Of a DNA stretch of 64,000 nucleotides, positions 1-7,922 are shown one piece after another. The notes under the pieces were generated by a model. It worked only from the letters and a program-made list of their open reading frames with translations, was not told the origin of the DNA and did not search any database. The position numbers were made by a program, and so were the translations under genes. How positions within the stretch are numbered: the first letter of the stretch is position 1; every line of letters starts with the position of its first letter. Origin of the DNA: Alphaproteobacteria bacterium (lineage in GTDB: Bacteria > Pseudomonadota > Alphaproteobacteria > CAAGCB01 > CAG-977); contig CAAGCY010000025.1 in assembly GCA_900768465.1 (NCBI GenBank), forward strand, positions 1-64,000, in the 5' to 3' direction.

Positions 1-269
1 AAATCCCGCAAAGTTTTTTCTTCAAGGGATTGCTTTTTTATCAGCGTCGTGTTCAAAGCGCGGACGGCTTGATTTGTGTTGATACCGACCTTTCGGGCTT
101 GTTCTTCTAACTTCGTCAGCAGGAGAATTTCGTCATAATGCGGGATTTTCATTTGATGAACTCCCGCAAGAATGAACAACCGGATCAGGCGGGACGGACA
201 TTGTTTTTCGGCAACAAGCGCGTCCCAAATTTCTTTTTCTATTCTGAACGATTTACGCAACATTGGCAT
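1..269 (-). CDS. Partial MobC-like ribbon-helix-helix protein (cut by window edge)
   Basis: This minus-strand reading frame stays open from an ATG at 269 to the left window edge, so only the first 89 residues are seen. A GAGG ribosome-binding sequence sits 6 bases before the start; a second in-frame ATG is at 263. The protein begins MPMLRKSFRIEKEIWDALV and later has a segment ending KVGINTNQAVRALN. That layout recalls MobC-like relaxosome accessory proteins of mobilizable plasmids: a ribbon-helix-helix start followed by a helix with a 'GxNxNQ' type motif. The family assignment rests on this pattern alone. It would fit the mobile-element character of the neighbouring 16 kb. No relaxase is visible inside the window. 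Confidence 0.5.
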   Translation of the reverse strand, partial: MPMLRKSFRIEKEIWDALVAEKQCPSRLIRLFILAGVHQMKIPHYDEILLLTKLEEQARKVGINTNQAVRALNTTLIKKQSLEEKTLRD

Positions 270-434
270 TTTTAGCCTCGCAATAAAGTCGTTCAAGCGT
301 GTGTGACGGAAGAAATTTTACAGCTGTTTGAGGGCGATTTCAAGGGCGGGTTGGCGGGGCATTTTTCGCTCTTTTCGTCGGACGAAAAGGCTATCCTGCA
401 AAAAAGTAGCCCTCAAGAGAATCAATCCCTTGCG

Positions 435-470
435 AATCAGCCTCAAAACACCTCAAATCAGCCTTAAAAC
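435..470. repeat. Short direct repeats beside the MobC-like gene
   Basis: Two near-identical 15-bp units (AATCAGCCTcAAAAC at 435-449 and AATCAGCCTtAAAAC at 456-470) are spaced 21 bp apart. They lie in the ~290-bp gap between the MobC-like gene and the 90-aa gene. Nothing else convincing was seen in this gap apart from a weak 54-codon plus-strand frame (303-467) without a ribosome-binding site and the two hairpins that follow. Direct repeats next to a mobC-type gene are typical of transfer origins, but no nic-site sequence was recognised. Confidence 0.35.
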
Positions 471-517
471 TGACCGCGCCCGCCCAACCACCCTTTGTTG
501 AAGGCTTATCAAACGGT

Positions 518-547
518 GTCGCCGCGTGTGCGGCGACCGATTTTTTT
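518..547 (+). terminator. Rho-independent terminator
   Basis: A perfect 8-bp GC-rich stem (GTCGCCGC / GCGGCGAC) with a GTGT loop is followed by CGA and seven T. The T-run is on the plus strand, so it stops plus-strand transcription entering from the left. It does not serve the minus-strand genes around it. Confidence 0.75.
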
Positions 548-553
548 CCAGGG

Positions 554-590
554 GAATACGGCTCTATTCGGAGCCGTATTCTTTCTGTTT
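554..590 (+). terminator. Second hairpin, possible terminator
   Basis: A perfect 11-bp inverted repeat (GAATACGGCTC / GAGCCGTATTC) with a 6-base loop is followed by TTTCTGTTT on the plus strand. It overlaps the last codons of the minus-strand 90-aa gene, so part of its sequence is also coding. Confidence 0.45.
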
Positions 591-836
591 GTAATAGATT
601 TTAGGGGCGATTTTTGTTTCAAAGTAAGCCTCGAACGCTTCGTTGAGCAGGTGCTTTTCCATTGCGAAAAACACCTCCGAAAGCCAACCGCTCTTTGCCA
701 AAGTCTTTAATGCCGGCAAGTCCTCTTCCGGAATGTCCCTGCCGTGTATGAAGTTAAACAGGGAAGTGTCAAACTTCACGTCGGCGCGTTCTTCAAAGTC
801 AGGCAAAAACTCTTCGATTAAATCCCAATACAACAT
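564..836 (-). CDS. Hypothetical protein, 90 aa
   Basis: A small acidic protein (start MLYWDLIEEFLPDFEE) of no family I recognise. Its ATG lies 3 bases after the TGA stop of the 133-aa gene, so the two are almost certainly one transcription unit and may be translationally coupled. The C-terminus runs through the hairpin at 554-581. It is soluble, with no signal peptide or membrane segment. By position it is a cargo or accessory gene of the mobile element. Confidence 0.6.
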   Translation of the reverse strand: MLYWDLIEEFLPDFEERADVKFDTSLFNFIHGRDIPEEDLPALKTLAKSGWLSEVFFAMEKHLLNEAFEAYFETKIAPKIYYKQKEYGSE

Positions 837-839
837 TGT

Positions 840-1241
840 TCAGTACTCCCTGATAGCCTGTCCGACGGGGCAAGGCGTGAAAAACAAATCCAATTCCGCA
901 AGCTCCAAAAGTTCGTCAACGGAGATGTATCCGGCCTCGAAACCGTATCCGAAACTCGCCCAACCGAACGCCTGAATTTGTTTTTCGGCGTTGTCTTTTT
1001 CGACGATGTAGGCATCATAAGAACCGACAAAATAGTGCAGTTGAGCCAAAGCGTTTTTGCCTTGTCCGTCCGTTTCATAGACTTGCGGCATCGTTTTGAT
1101 ACGCTCGGCGAGGTTCAGGATAATGTCCGCGAACGCTCCGGCTTCTTCCGAGTGATACAGACTGTCGATAAGGGTTTGAGCCTGCCGAACCGGCATAAAC
1201 GGTTTAAGTGTCGTTTCCATTTCGTTTAATTTATCAGTCAT
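840..1241 (-). CDS. Small plasmid-type protein, possibly DUF2958-like, 133 aa
   Basis: It starts MTDKLNEMETT. The ATG at 1241 follows an AAGGAG-type ribosome-binding site inside the duplicated leader element, and ArdC 15 kb away starts with the same leader and also with MTDK. The C-terminal third has a GYISVDELLEL ... LFF pattern resembling the 'GYvSLdEL ... dl.F' end of DUF2958 proteins, which are common on conjugative elements next to ArdC. The match is weak. No catalytic motif is visible. It forms an operon with the 90-aa gene downstream. Confidence 0.55.
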   Translation of the reverse strand: MTDKLNEMETTLKPFMPVRQAQTLIDSLYHSEEAGAFADIILNLAERIKTMPQVYETDGQGKNALAQLHYFVGSYDAYIVEKDNAEKQIQAFGWASFGYGFEAGYISVDELLELAELDLFFTPCPVGQAIREY

Positions 1242-1453
1242 TTTGAAAGCTCCTTCTCTGTAAAAAGCACTTGTTAAAGGGTTTTTGGCATCGCGCCTGA
1301 AACCCTTACGAGGTGCTTCGCCGGGGAGAAGAAAGCGATTGTCATTCCAAGAAAAACGGAGGGGGGATCACCCGACTTGCAACGACACCGGAGCGAAAGA
1401 CGGGGACACCGTTTTTCTTTCGTCAGACGGCAGGGAATTGACAATCAAGACAG
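1228..1453 (-). repeat. Duplicated hairpin-rich leader, copy 1
   Basis: About 226 bp that align almost base for base, with a few substitutions and small indels, to 16577-16803. It covers the first codons (MTDK), ribosome-binding site and leader of the 133-aa gene. A long hairpin occupies 1265-1318 (outer arms AAGCAC / GTGCTT, inner arms AAGGGTTT / AAACCCTT). A second smaller hairpin has arms CGAAAGA / TCTTTCG. The distal end carries the motif GAATTGACAATCAAGA at 1435-1450. The repeat is in the same orientation as copy 2, so the pair brackets the BREX region as direct repeats. Confidence 0.9.
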
Positions 1454-1477
1454 GCTTATAAAACGCCGATATTGTCT

Positions 1478-3580
1478 TTAATCGACTAATGTTTCGTTAG
1501 TGTCTTGTTTTATGTATGTTATTTCAAACCGTCTGCAAGGACGATATTTTTGTAATCTGGTAGTAAAAGCAAAGAAATCTCTACGTTCACAATTTTGATA
1601 AATTTCCAACCCCCTATCCAGAGAAATTTTCCAACCGGTATCCGTTTCAATGCTCCGAGCGTGAATTGTCGCATCAAACTTATACGAAAACTTAATGCCT
1701 AAAGCATAACAAGAAGATTCTATCTGCTTAAAGATTTTTTCCTGCGTTTCCGTAGTGGTTCCATCGGTTGCCGTAATCAATTCAACATACACTTCGTCTG
1801 CCACGGTTTTGCTTTGTTCTATGAGTTCTAAAAACTCCATCAAATTCAAAGCTTGAAACACATTCCGGATATATGGATCTGTTATGGTAATGCGCTTTGC
1901 GCCTTTTATGTATGGAGAAAACAGCTTCTCATAGGTAACTCCAAGCTGTCCCTCTGCAAACATTAAATGCTGTTCTTTTAATTCTTTCGATGTATCTGCC
2001 TGTTCTGTTATGTTGCTACCGTTATCAATATCGCCGCCTGTTTCAACACTCTTTCGTGATATATTATCTGCTGCGACTGGTGTATCAAATTCGGCAGTCG
2101 TAACCGAACCGTGATACATATCTTTATATTGAACTTCCTCTAAAGTGGTAACTTTTACCTTTTCTCCGCCATTTTTCGTGTAGGAGAAATCAGTTTCAGG
2201 GAAAGTGCTATCTATGCGCAAAAGTTGATCTTTAACACGTTTTCTGCCTTCCATAGCGAACTTTAACAATTCTTCTTTTTCTTCGCTCGTTGCCACCTTA
2301 TTCGGATATAATATCTTCATAAGACCGGAGAAAGTTTTGTTAATTCCATCTCTGTCACGCGTAGAAATATCTGACGACAATTCTATCGTTCCTTTATATT
2401 CGTTGGAATAATCGTAATTACGCAGATATTTCAAAACTTCGGCGTAATAATCTACAACGAAGCCATAGCCTGTTGTAAACAATTCATTCCGGATAACATC
2501 AATTTCCCAGCCGGGAATATAGAAGTGTATTCTGTCCAAGAATGCTGAATCCAAATATTTATCGGGCAATTCTTCAAATAAATTAGAGTGCGTCAGCATA
2601 AACGGAACATTATGTTTTGTATTTCCGATAAAGGTCATTGATGCCTCTGCACCTAATGTTTCTACACCGCGGGAAAAGGATTTGTTAGCCATATAGCCTT
2701 TCATAATGTCAACCAAAGCCTTATCCACTTTTTTCTGTTGTCCCGCAAACTCATCAAAGGCAATATTATCCCAATAACCGACAAGCCCGATACTGTGCTT
2801 TTTAGAGTTATTTACGAATAATTTGGCAACAGTTACCTCTCCACCGGATATTAAAGTCCCGTGAGGAGAAAACTCGGTATAAATATGTGATTTACCCGTG
2901 CCTTTCGGTCCCAATTCAATCAGATTATAGTTTCTCTCGCAAAACGGAATGAGACGAATTAACTGCAATAATTTGTTTCTACGACTTAACATTTCAGGAT
3001 TAAAGCCGATACTTTGCAGAATCAGATCAATCCATTCATCCGTTGTGAATTGACTGCGTTTTTCTCTGAAATCGTCAAAATCAAATTGAGACAACTGGAT
3101 CGGCTTAATCGATGATAATACCCACGGACATACATTTGCATCTTCGCTGAAATGATATTCTAAATCAGCCAAGCACCAAACGCCTGAAACCAATAATCTC
3201 GGATGCTTCTTACTAACAGTTTCCGCATCCACTAAAACTCTGCTGATGCCTAAATTAGAAAACGTCAGGCGATAACAGTCATTCTTTTCATCCAATTCCG
3301 CAAAAATTTTATCAATGACTTTATAACGCCCTTTTTCTTTGATATAGGATTTTACGAGTTCGGCTTCGTTCCTATGGACATAATGCTTGGCTAAAATTTC
3401 TTTTACCGATTCGATTCCTGCATTGATCGTTTCTTCGTCATTGGTAGCACAATACTGTCCAAGCAAATATTCCAAGACATATGACGGAACAATCGCGTTT
3501 CCTTTGACTTCTTTCACCAAGTCTTTACGCACGACACAACCAGGAAACACATCGTTTATTTTTTTATCCAAACTATTCAT
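1478..3580 (-). CDS. brxL: BREX type I Lon-like ATPase BrxL
   Basis: Last gene of the BREX operon, 15 bp after pglZ, 700 aa. BrxL is a hexameric DNA-binding AAA+ protein needed for phage exclusion in type I BREX. A Walker A motif GPKGTGKS lies near residue 225, with the characteristic preceding text RNYNLIELGPKG, and an acidic Walker B-like WDNIAFDEFAG about 55 residues later. The N-terminal 200 residues match the BrxL N-domain in layout. The C-terminal ~150 residues (from about ITITDPYIRNVFQALN) do not look like a Lon protease domain; the wording resembles MIT_C/phospholipase-D-like domains. No stop or frameshift is seen. Confidence 0.9.
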   Translation of the reverse strand: MNSLDKKINDVFPGCVVRKDLVKEVKGNAIVPSYVLEYLLGQYCATNDEETINAGIESVKEILAKHYVHRNEAELVKSYIKEKGRYKVIDKIFAELDEKNDCYRLTFSNLGISRVLVDAETVSKKHPRLLVSGVWCLADLEYHFSEDANVCPWVLSSIKPIQLSQFDFDDFREKRSQFTTDEWIDLILQSIGFNPEMLSRRNKLLQLIRLIPFCERNYNLIELGPKGTGKSHIYTEFSPHGTLISGGEVTVAKLFVNNSKKHSIGLVGYWDNIAFDEFAGQQKKVDKALVDIMKGYMANKSFSRGVETLGAEASMTFIGNTKHNVPFMLTHSNLFEELPDKYLDSAFLDRIHFYIPGWEIDVIRNELFTTGYGFVVDYYAEVLKYLRNYDYSNEYKGTIELSSDISTRDRDGINKTFSGLMKILYPNKVATSEEKEELLKFAMEGRKRVKDQLLRIDSTFPETDFSYTKNGGEKVKVTTLEEVQYKDMYHGSVTTAEFDTPVAADNISRKSVETGGDIDNGSNITEQADTSKELKEQHLMFAEGQLGVTYEKLFSPYIKGAKRITITDPYIRNVFQALNLMEFLELIEQSKTVADEVYVELITATDGTTTETQEKIFKQIESSCYALGIKFSYKFDATIHARSIETDTGWKISLDRGLEIYQNCERRDFFAFTTRLQKYRPCRRFEITYIKQDTNETLVD

Positions 3581-3595
3581 CTCTCACCGCTCTTT

Positions 3596-6070
3596 TCAAA
3601 AATCCATAGTGAATGTTTTTCTAACCGTATAAACCAAAGACCTGTATTCTTTAGCATAGGTTGTATCTTCTTCCGGCTCGCTTAATTTCAAATAAACGCT
3701 TTGATTGTTCTCGTTATCGACATTGTTATTTAAAAGAAGTGTTACTTTTTGTTCTCGATCCCTTGTTTCCGTGCTTGTGCTGTCGAAAATGAGTTTCTTT
3801 TGTTCTGAAATCAATTCTCCTGCTTTATTATACAATCCCAGAAGCAAGACTCTTCTCTGCACCTTATCGCTTACAACTTCCCTCTGATACAGCGTTACGA
3901 CCAACTGATTGGAAGAAATAATGTCCGTAGATTTCATTATTTCCACTTCCACTTTGCTGATGTCCGTCTGACGTTTTTTATTTATGACAACAATCGGGAC
4001 TATCGTTTCTTGTAAACTTGCTCCGCCGTGAACAAATTTTCGTGCAGCACCTTGCAACCGCAACCGGTTAATTGATTTCGGGAACTGAAACTCCAGATCA
4101 CCGCGCAAACCGAGATTTTGCGCGCTGAACTTCATAAATGAATTATCTTCTTTCAGGTTTCTGCCGATGACAAATCTTCGGTCTTTTTTTATAACATCGC
4201 CGACCGGTTCTACGCCCAAATATTCATCTTCATCCAACTCTTTGTTTTGATAGATAAATCCGTGATCCGAGGTAATGATAATGTTATAAATGTCGGCATT
4301 TGCCAGTTTTTTCATTATCTTGATCAGTTCTTCAATCGTAGTTTCCGCCGCTTCAAAAGCCTGTTCTTCCGAACTCAAACTATGCCCGACCTCATCAATT
4401 TTATTGTGGAAAACATAAATCAGGTTGTTGTTTTTAGCAATTTCCCGCAACCTATCACTATTGCAGTTCAAAATATCCGTGTCTTTTAAGGCAATGGCTC
4501 CTGCCGCTTTTTGTTGTAAAATTTTATTTCTGTTGTCCACACCGGAAGTAGATACATCATCTGCGTTTACAGTCAAATCTTTTTCTATGATTTCAAGCGC
4601 TTTATGAGGCAACAATGATGCCATACCGAGTTGCGTATAACTTGGTAATCCTGTAATGGCTTTGTTTAACCTGGCATCAAAACGATCTATCTGCCGAATG
4701 CGTGCCGCTAATTCGTCGCCGATTTCATAACGCAACGCATCCGAAACGATGATACATTGTTTTGTTTTATTTTTTTCAACATATTTCTGGTAAAAATCGC
4801 GCTGACGGTCTATGCAGTCGAACTCCCATACCGTCTTTTTATCTATTTGCTGTTGCCAACTGTCGTTCATATTCAGCAAATACTTGTTGGAATACAGATT
4901 TTCTATGTTCTCCGACAACTTTTCAAAGCCGCTGACTTGACCGGAAACTTTCAAATGATATAAAAACTTCCGGTAATTCTGGTCGATTTTATACCAAATG
5001 CTTGTATATTTTTCTATGCCGGTGCTGATTGAATCAACTGTAAAGCGATCTTCTTTCTCCATCATTTCCACAAATGCGGCGGCATACCGTAACGCCAGAT
5101 ACAGATTCTCATACTTCTTATACCATTTCATAGTTTGGCGTTGAGTTATAATGTCAAACACTTCTTTCGGATTTATGGTTCTTTTACATAAGTCCTCGAT
5201 CAAAGCGGATATGATGCGTTTATCAATAGCCTCAAAATAATCTGCCGTTACTAAGGTCTTATAATCTTTCTGATATACCTTATCTTCAATTTTCAAAATC
5301 GCTTCCGCTTCGTTGGAAATCTTTTCAAAGTCTGTTTCATACCGTATGTCGTTCTTCCATTGATTTAGAAAGATTTTCGCCCCCGCGCCTGAATTTGATG
5401 CGCGATCCGTGTTGCTTTCAAAACTGCGTTCAAAAGCATTGATGATAAAATCCTTTACATTCGGCTCCGATGAACTGTAACCGTAGGCTTCTTGCATCCT
5501 GTCGTATAAAAAACTATCCAGACCGCTTTTTTTAATAGCGTTCATCATCTCATTTTTACCGGCGGCATATTCGTGTAAAAGGTTCTCTACAACCGAATTT
5601 ATATCCCCTTCGCCTTTGCTTATCACAAACAGCATTTTCATTCTGATTTGCTTTTGCGTATCGTTTTTTCCGATCAATGCTTTCAGTTTTTCTTTGCGTT
5701 CCTTGCTCTTAAAGAAACTTTCGTGTTCCTTCGTTATTTCGGAAAATTCAGAACCTAAGCCGAGTTCCGAAAGCGTTAACGCCCATTGTTCACCGTGAAA
5801 TTCAGCATTGGCGAGCAGAACGTCTAACAGCCAATTTTGTTCATCCTCCGGCTTTTCCGCAGGCTTGTATAGAAGAAACTTTTGGTTCGGCTCTTCTTTC
5901 AAAATCTGATATTTAAGCGCAAATTCATTTTCGCCGATTGTCAGCTTTTTTACGCCGTCCAACTCCAAATTGGCAAAATCATCCGTAAATTCACGGTCTT
6001 TGTCATACCAGAAGACGATCCGGGAGTTTTCAAACTTACTCAAAAGGGCTTTTTTGATTTGCTCACACAT
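3596..6070 (-). CDS. pglZ: BREX alkaline-phosphatase-fold protein PglZ
   Basis: 824 aa, normal length for type I PglZ. The alkaline-phosphatase core is visible as IIVSDALRYEIGDELA (metal-binding Asp) near residue 445 and IIITSDHGFIYQ (Asp-His metal ligands) near residue 605. The C-terminus RKFVHGGASLQETIVP is also typical. PglZ is required for both methylation and phage exclusion in BREX. The ATG follows the TAA of the pglX C-terminal part by a single base, so it is translationally coupled to that gene. The reading frame is intact. Confidence 0.93.
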   Translation of the reverse strand: MCEQIKKALLSKFENSRIVFWYDKDREFTDDFANLELDGVKKLTIGENEFALKYQILKEEPNQKFLLYKPAEKPEDEQNWLLDVLLANAEFHGEQWALTLSELGLGSEFSEITKEHESFFKSKERKEKLKALIGKNDTQKQIRMKMLFVISKGEGDINSVVENLLHEYAAGKNEMMNAIKKSGLDSFLYDRMQEAYGYSSSEPNVKDFIINAFERSFESNTDRASNSGAGAKIFLNQWKNDIRYETDFEKISNEAEAILKIEDKVYQKDYKTLVTADYFEAIDKRIISALIEDLCKRTINPKEVFDIITQRQTMKWYKKYENLYLALRYAAAFVEMMEKEDRFTVDSISTGIEKYTSIWYKIDQNYRKFLYHLKVSGQVSGFEKLSENIENLYSNKYLLNMNDSWQQQIDKKTVWEFDCIDRQRDFYQKYVEKNKTKQCIIVSDALRYEIGDELAARIRQIDRFDARLNKAITGLPSYTQLGMASLLPHKALEIIEKDLTVNADDVSTSGVDNRNKILQQKAAGAIALKDTDILNCNSDRLREIAKNNNLIYVFHNKIDEVGHSLSSEEQAFEAAETTIEELIKIMKKLANADIYNIIITSDHGFIYQNKELDEDEYLGVEPVGDVIKKDRRFVIGRNLKEDNSFMKFSAQNLGLRGDLEFQFPKSINRLRLQGAARKFVHGGASLQETIVPIVVINKKRQTDISKVEVEIMKSTDIISSNQLVVTLYQREVVSDKVQRRVLLLGLYNKAGELISEQKKLIFDSTSTETRDREQKVTLLLNNNVDNENNQSVYLKLSEPEEDTTYAKEYRSLVYTVRKTFTMDF

Positions 6071-6071
6071 C

Positions 6072-7922
6072 TTATGCCTTTTCCTTTAATCCGATATTCC
6101 GGAGTGCTTTGCCAAACTTCAAATAGTTTACTTTTACGCCGTCATCCAAATCAATTTCTTTTCTTTCAGTCGCCAATGGGAACAGAATGTTACGCTCATA
6201 GTCATCGGCCTCGTTGAAATTGGACTGCAATGCGATTTTATTCAACGTCATTGCGGCTTTTCCGTTTTCTTCCATAGCGTTGCAGGCATTGATATTGCCC
6301 TGGAGTTTGTTTTTGTATTCACGCAGATAATCGTTTAATACCAGATTAACGGTGTCTTTGTTATAGCGGTGCAGATAGATCAGCGCGTTAAAAGCGTTCT
6401 TTTCCGAGGAGAACATCCAGTAAATCGGGCGTTTCTGATACATTTGAACGTGGTCTTTATAAAAGTCTTTAATAAAGTAGTCGCGCAACACCTGATCCGG
6501 CGATTTGTTTGCCTTTGTGCTTAATACGCTGGCGATATACGCCATATTTTCGGCGTAATAGCGTTCGCCGAAAGCGGCTTTTACGAATTTATTAAAGCGT
6601 TCAACGATGTCATCAGTGAAATAATGTTCCGAAAGCACCGGAATAATACCGTCTTCATCGGCTTCAAAGGTTTGATAGTTATTGATATCAAAATCTCCAC
6701 CGGCATAAATGAGATCTTTTGCATCCAAACTATAACGTCCGAACATACAACCGACGGCGTATGATATCAATGATTTGATTTCGCGCTCTTCGTCGGCCTT
6801 GGCAACCGTAATGTCTTTATCGGCCACTTCCGGTGTCATTTCGTCTTGCAAGCCATAGATTTCAATGAATAACCGATTGAGTTCTTCTTCATTGGCCTTG
6901 AGTTGATTAAACTGTTGTTCTTTATATTCAGCCCAAACATTGAATGAATCGGATATTTTATTATTGGTTTTAAAACGGATAAGCGGATGCTGTTCAAAAT
7001 CCCACGAGGTTTCAAAACTATCCCAATCATCTTTAGATATAGCGATGTTTTGCTCTACAAGTTCATCAATTTGTTGTTTTTTATTTTCGTTAAATATAAT
7101 TGGTAATGATGCTACATCTCCTACGTTTGTATTTAATGTAGGATTAACTAATTTTACCATATATCTGGCTATTTTTGAATTTAGAACCGCCATTACATAA
7201 TTGAATATCAAATTATTTGGAAAACAAGAGATGCCTGCTACATTAAACATAAAGTTATTATCATATTTCCTTACACAAAAGTCTCCACTTGTTATTAACG
7301 ACCAAGAAATAGAATTTATAAAATTGTAATTAAGATTCTGTGGTCTTGAACGTAATTTTCCATTATCATCCTTAAAGTTTTGAATTTCATAGCCATCATT
7401 TTCCCAATTTACAATATAATCTCTATTTCCATACCATCTTCTATATTCTCCACCTTTATTCATATAGTTCCATTTTTTTGATACGCCTGTATTGATAAAA
7501 CTAACTTCATACCATAATCTTAAAAATCTATCATTATCACCAGTTATTAAGCCTTGTTTAGGAGAACATAAACTATTCAAAGATTCTCCTATTTTAAAAA
7601 TTTCTCTAACTCTATCGCTTGCCCAATAGGCTATCGGCGAACCTGGAATTGATGCAAAATCTTCTGTTTTGCAAGTATAAATATTTTCTGTATTATACTC
7701 CAAATATTTTATTTCTTTTAATTTAGCATCAGGATAGTCCGCCAATCTTACAAATCTGCCGATATAATCAAACTCTTTAAATTTTCTGGTAACATAGGTG
7801 GTCGTTTGCACCACTTCGCCGGCAAGTTCTTCAAATGCGCGTGTTCCTAAATGCACCATCGTATCTATCACAGCATTACTCAACATATAAGTGCGTAATT
7901 CTTCATAACTACTTATAAACAT
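6072..7922 (-). CDS. pglX: PglX C-terminal part (continues frame after in-frame TAG)
   Basis: 616 codons directly following, in the same frame, the TAG that ends the upstream PglX part. It starts ATG-Phe-Ile-Ser-Ser-Tyr, the text that in intact PglX follows a conserved Trp. It carries the target-recognition and C-terminal regions of the BREX adenine methyltransferase. The stretch 7080-7760 is much more AT-rich than the rest, as expected if the recognition domain was exchanged by recombination. The ATG lies immediately after TAG, so termination-reinitiation could still make this polypeptide, but no good ribosome-binding site precedes it. Otherwise it is the downstream half of a pseudogene. Confidence 0.88.
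   Translation of the reverse strand: MFISSYEELRTYMLSNAVIDTMVHLGTRAFEELAGEVVQTTTYVTRKFKEFDYIGRFVRLADYPDAKLKEIKYLEYNTENIYTCKTEDFASIPGSPIAYWASDRVREIFKIGESLNSLCSPKQGLITGDNDRFLRLWYEVSFINTGVSKKWNYMNKGGEYRRWYGNRDYIVNWENDGYEIQNFKDDNGKLRSRPQNLNYNFINSISWSLITSGDFCVRKYDNNFMFNVAGISCFPNNLIFNYVMAVLNSKIARYMVKLVNPTLNTNVGDVASLPIIFNENKKQQIDELVEQNIAISKDDWDSFETSWDFEQHPLIRFKTNNKISDSFNVWAEYKEQQFNQLKANEEELNRLFIEIYGLQDEMTPEVADKDITVAKADEEREIKSLISYAVGCMFGRYSLDAKDLIYAGGDFDINNYQTFEADEDGIIPVLSEHYFTDDIVERFNKFVKAAFGERYYAENMAYIASVLSTKANKSPDQVLRDYFIKDFYKDHVQMYQKRPIYWMFSSEKNAFNALIYLHRYNKDTVNLVLNDYLREYKNKLQGNINACNAMEENGKAAMTLNKIALQSNFNEADDYERNILFPLATERKEIDLDDGVKVNYLKFGKALRNIGLKEKA

Noticed and set aside
303..467. 54-codon plus-strand frame (GTG start) before the terminator at 518
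   Set aside because: It has no ribosome-binding site, its composition is unlike its neighbours, and the second half consists of the direct repeats. It is mentioned only as context.
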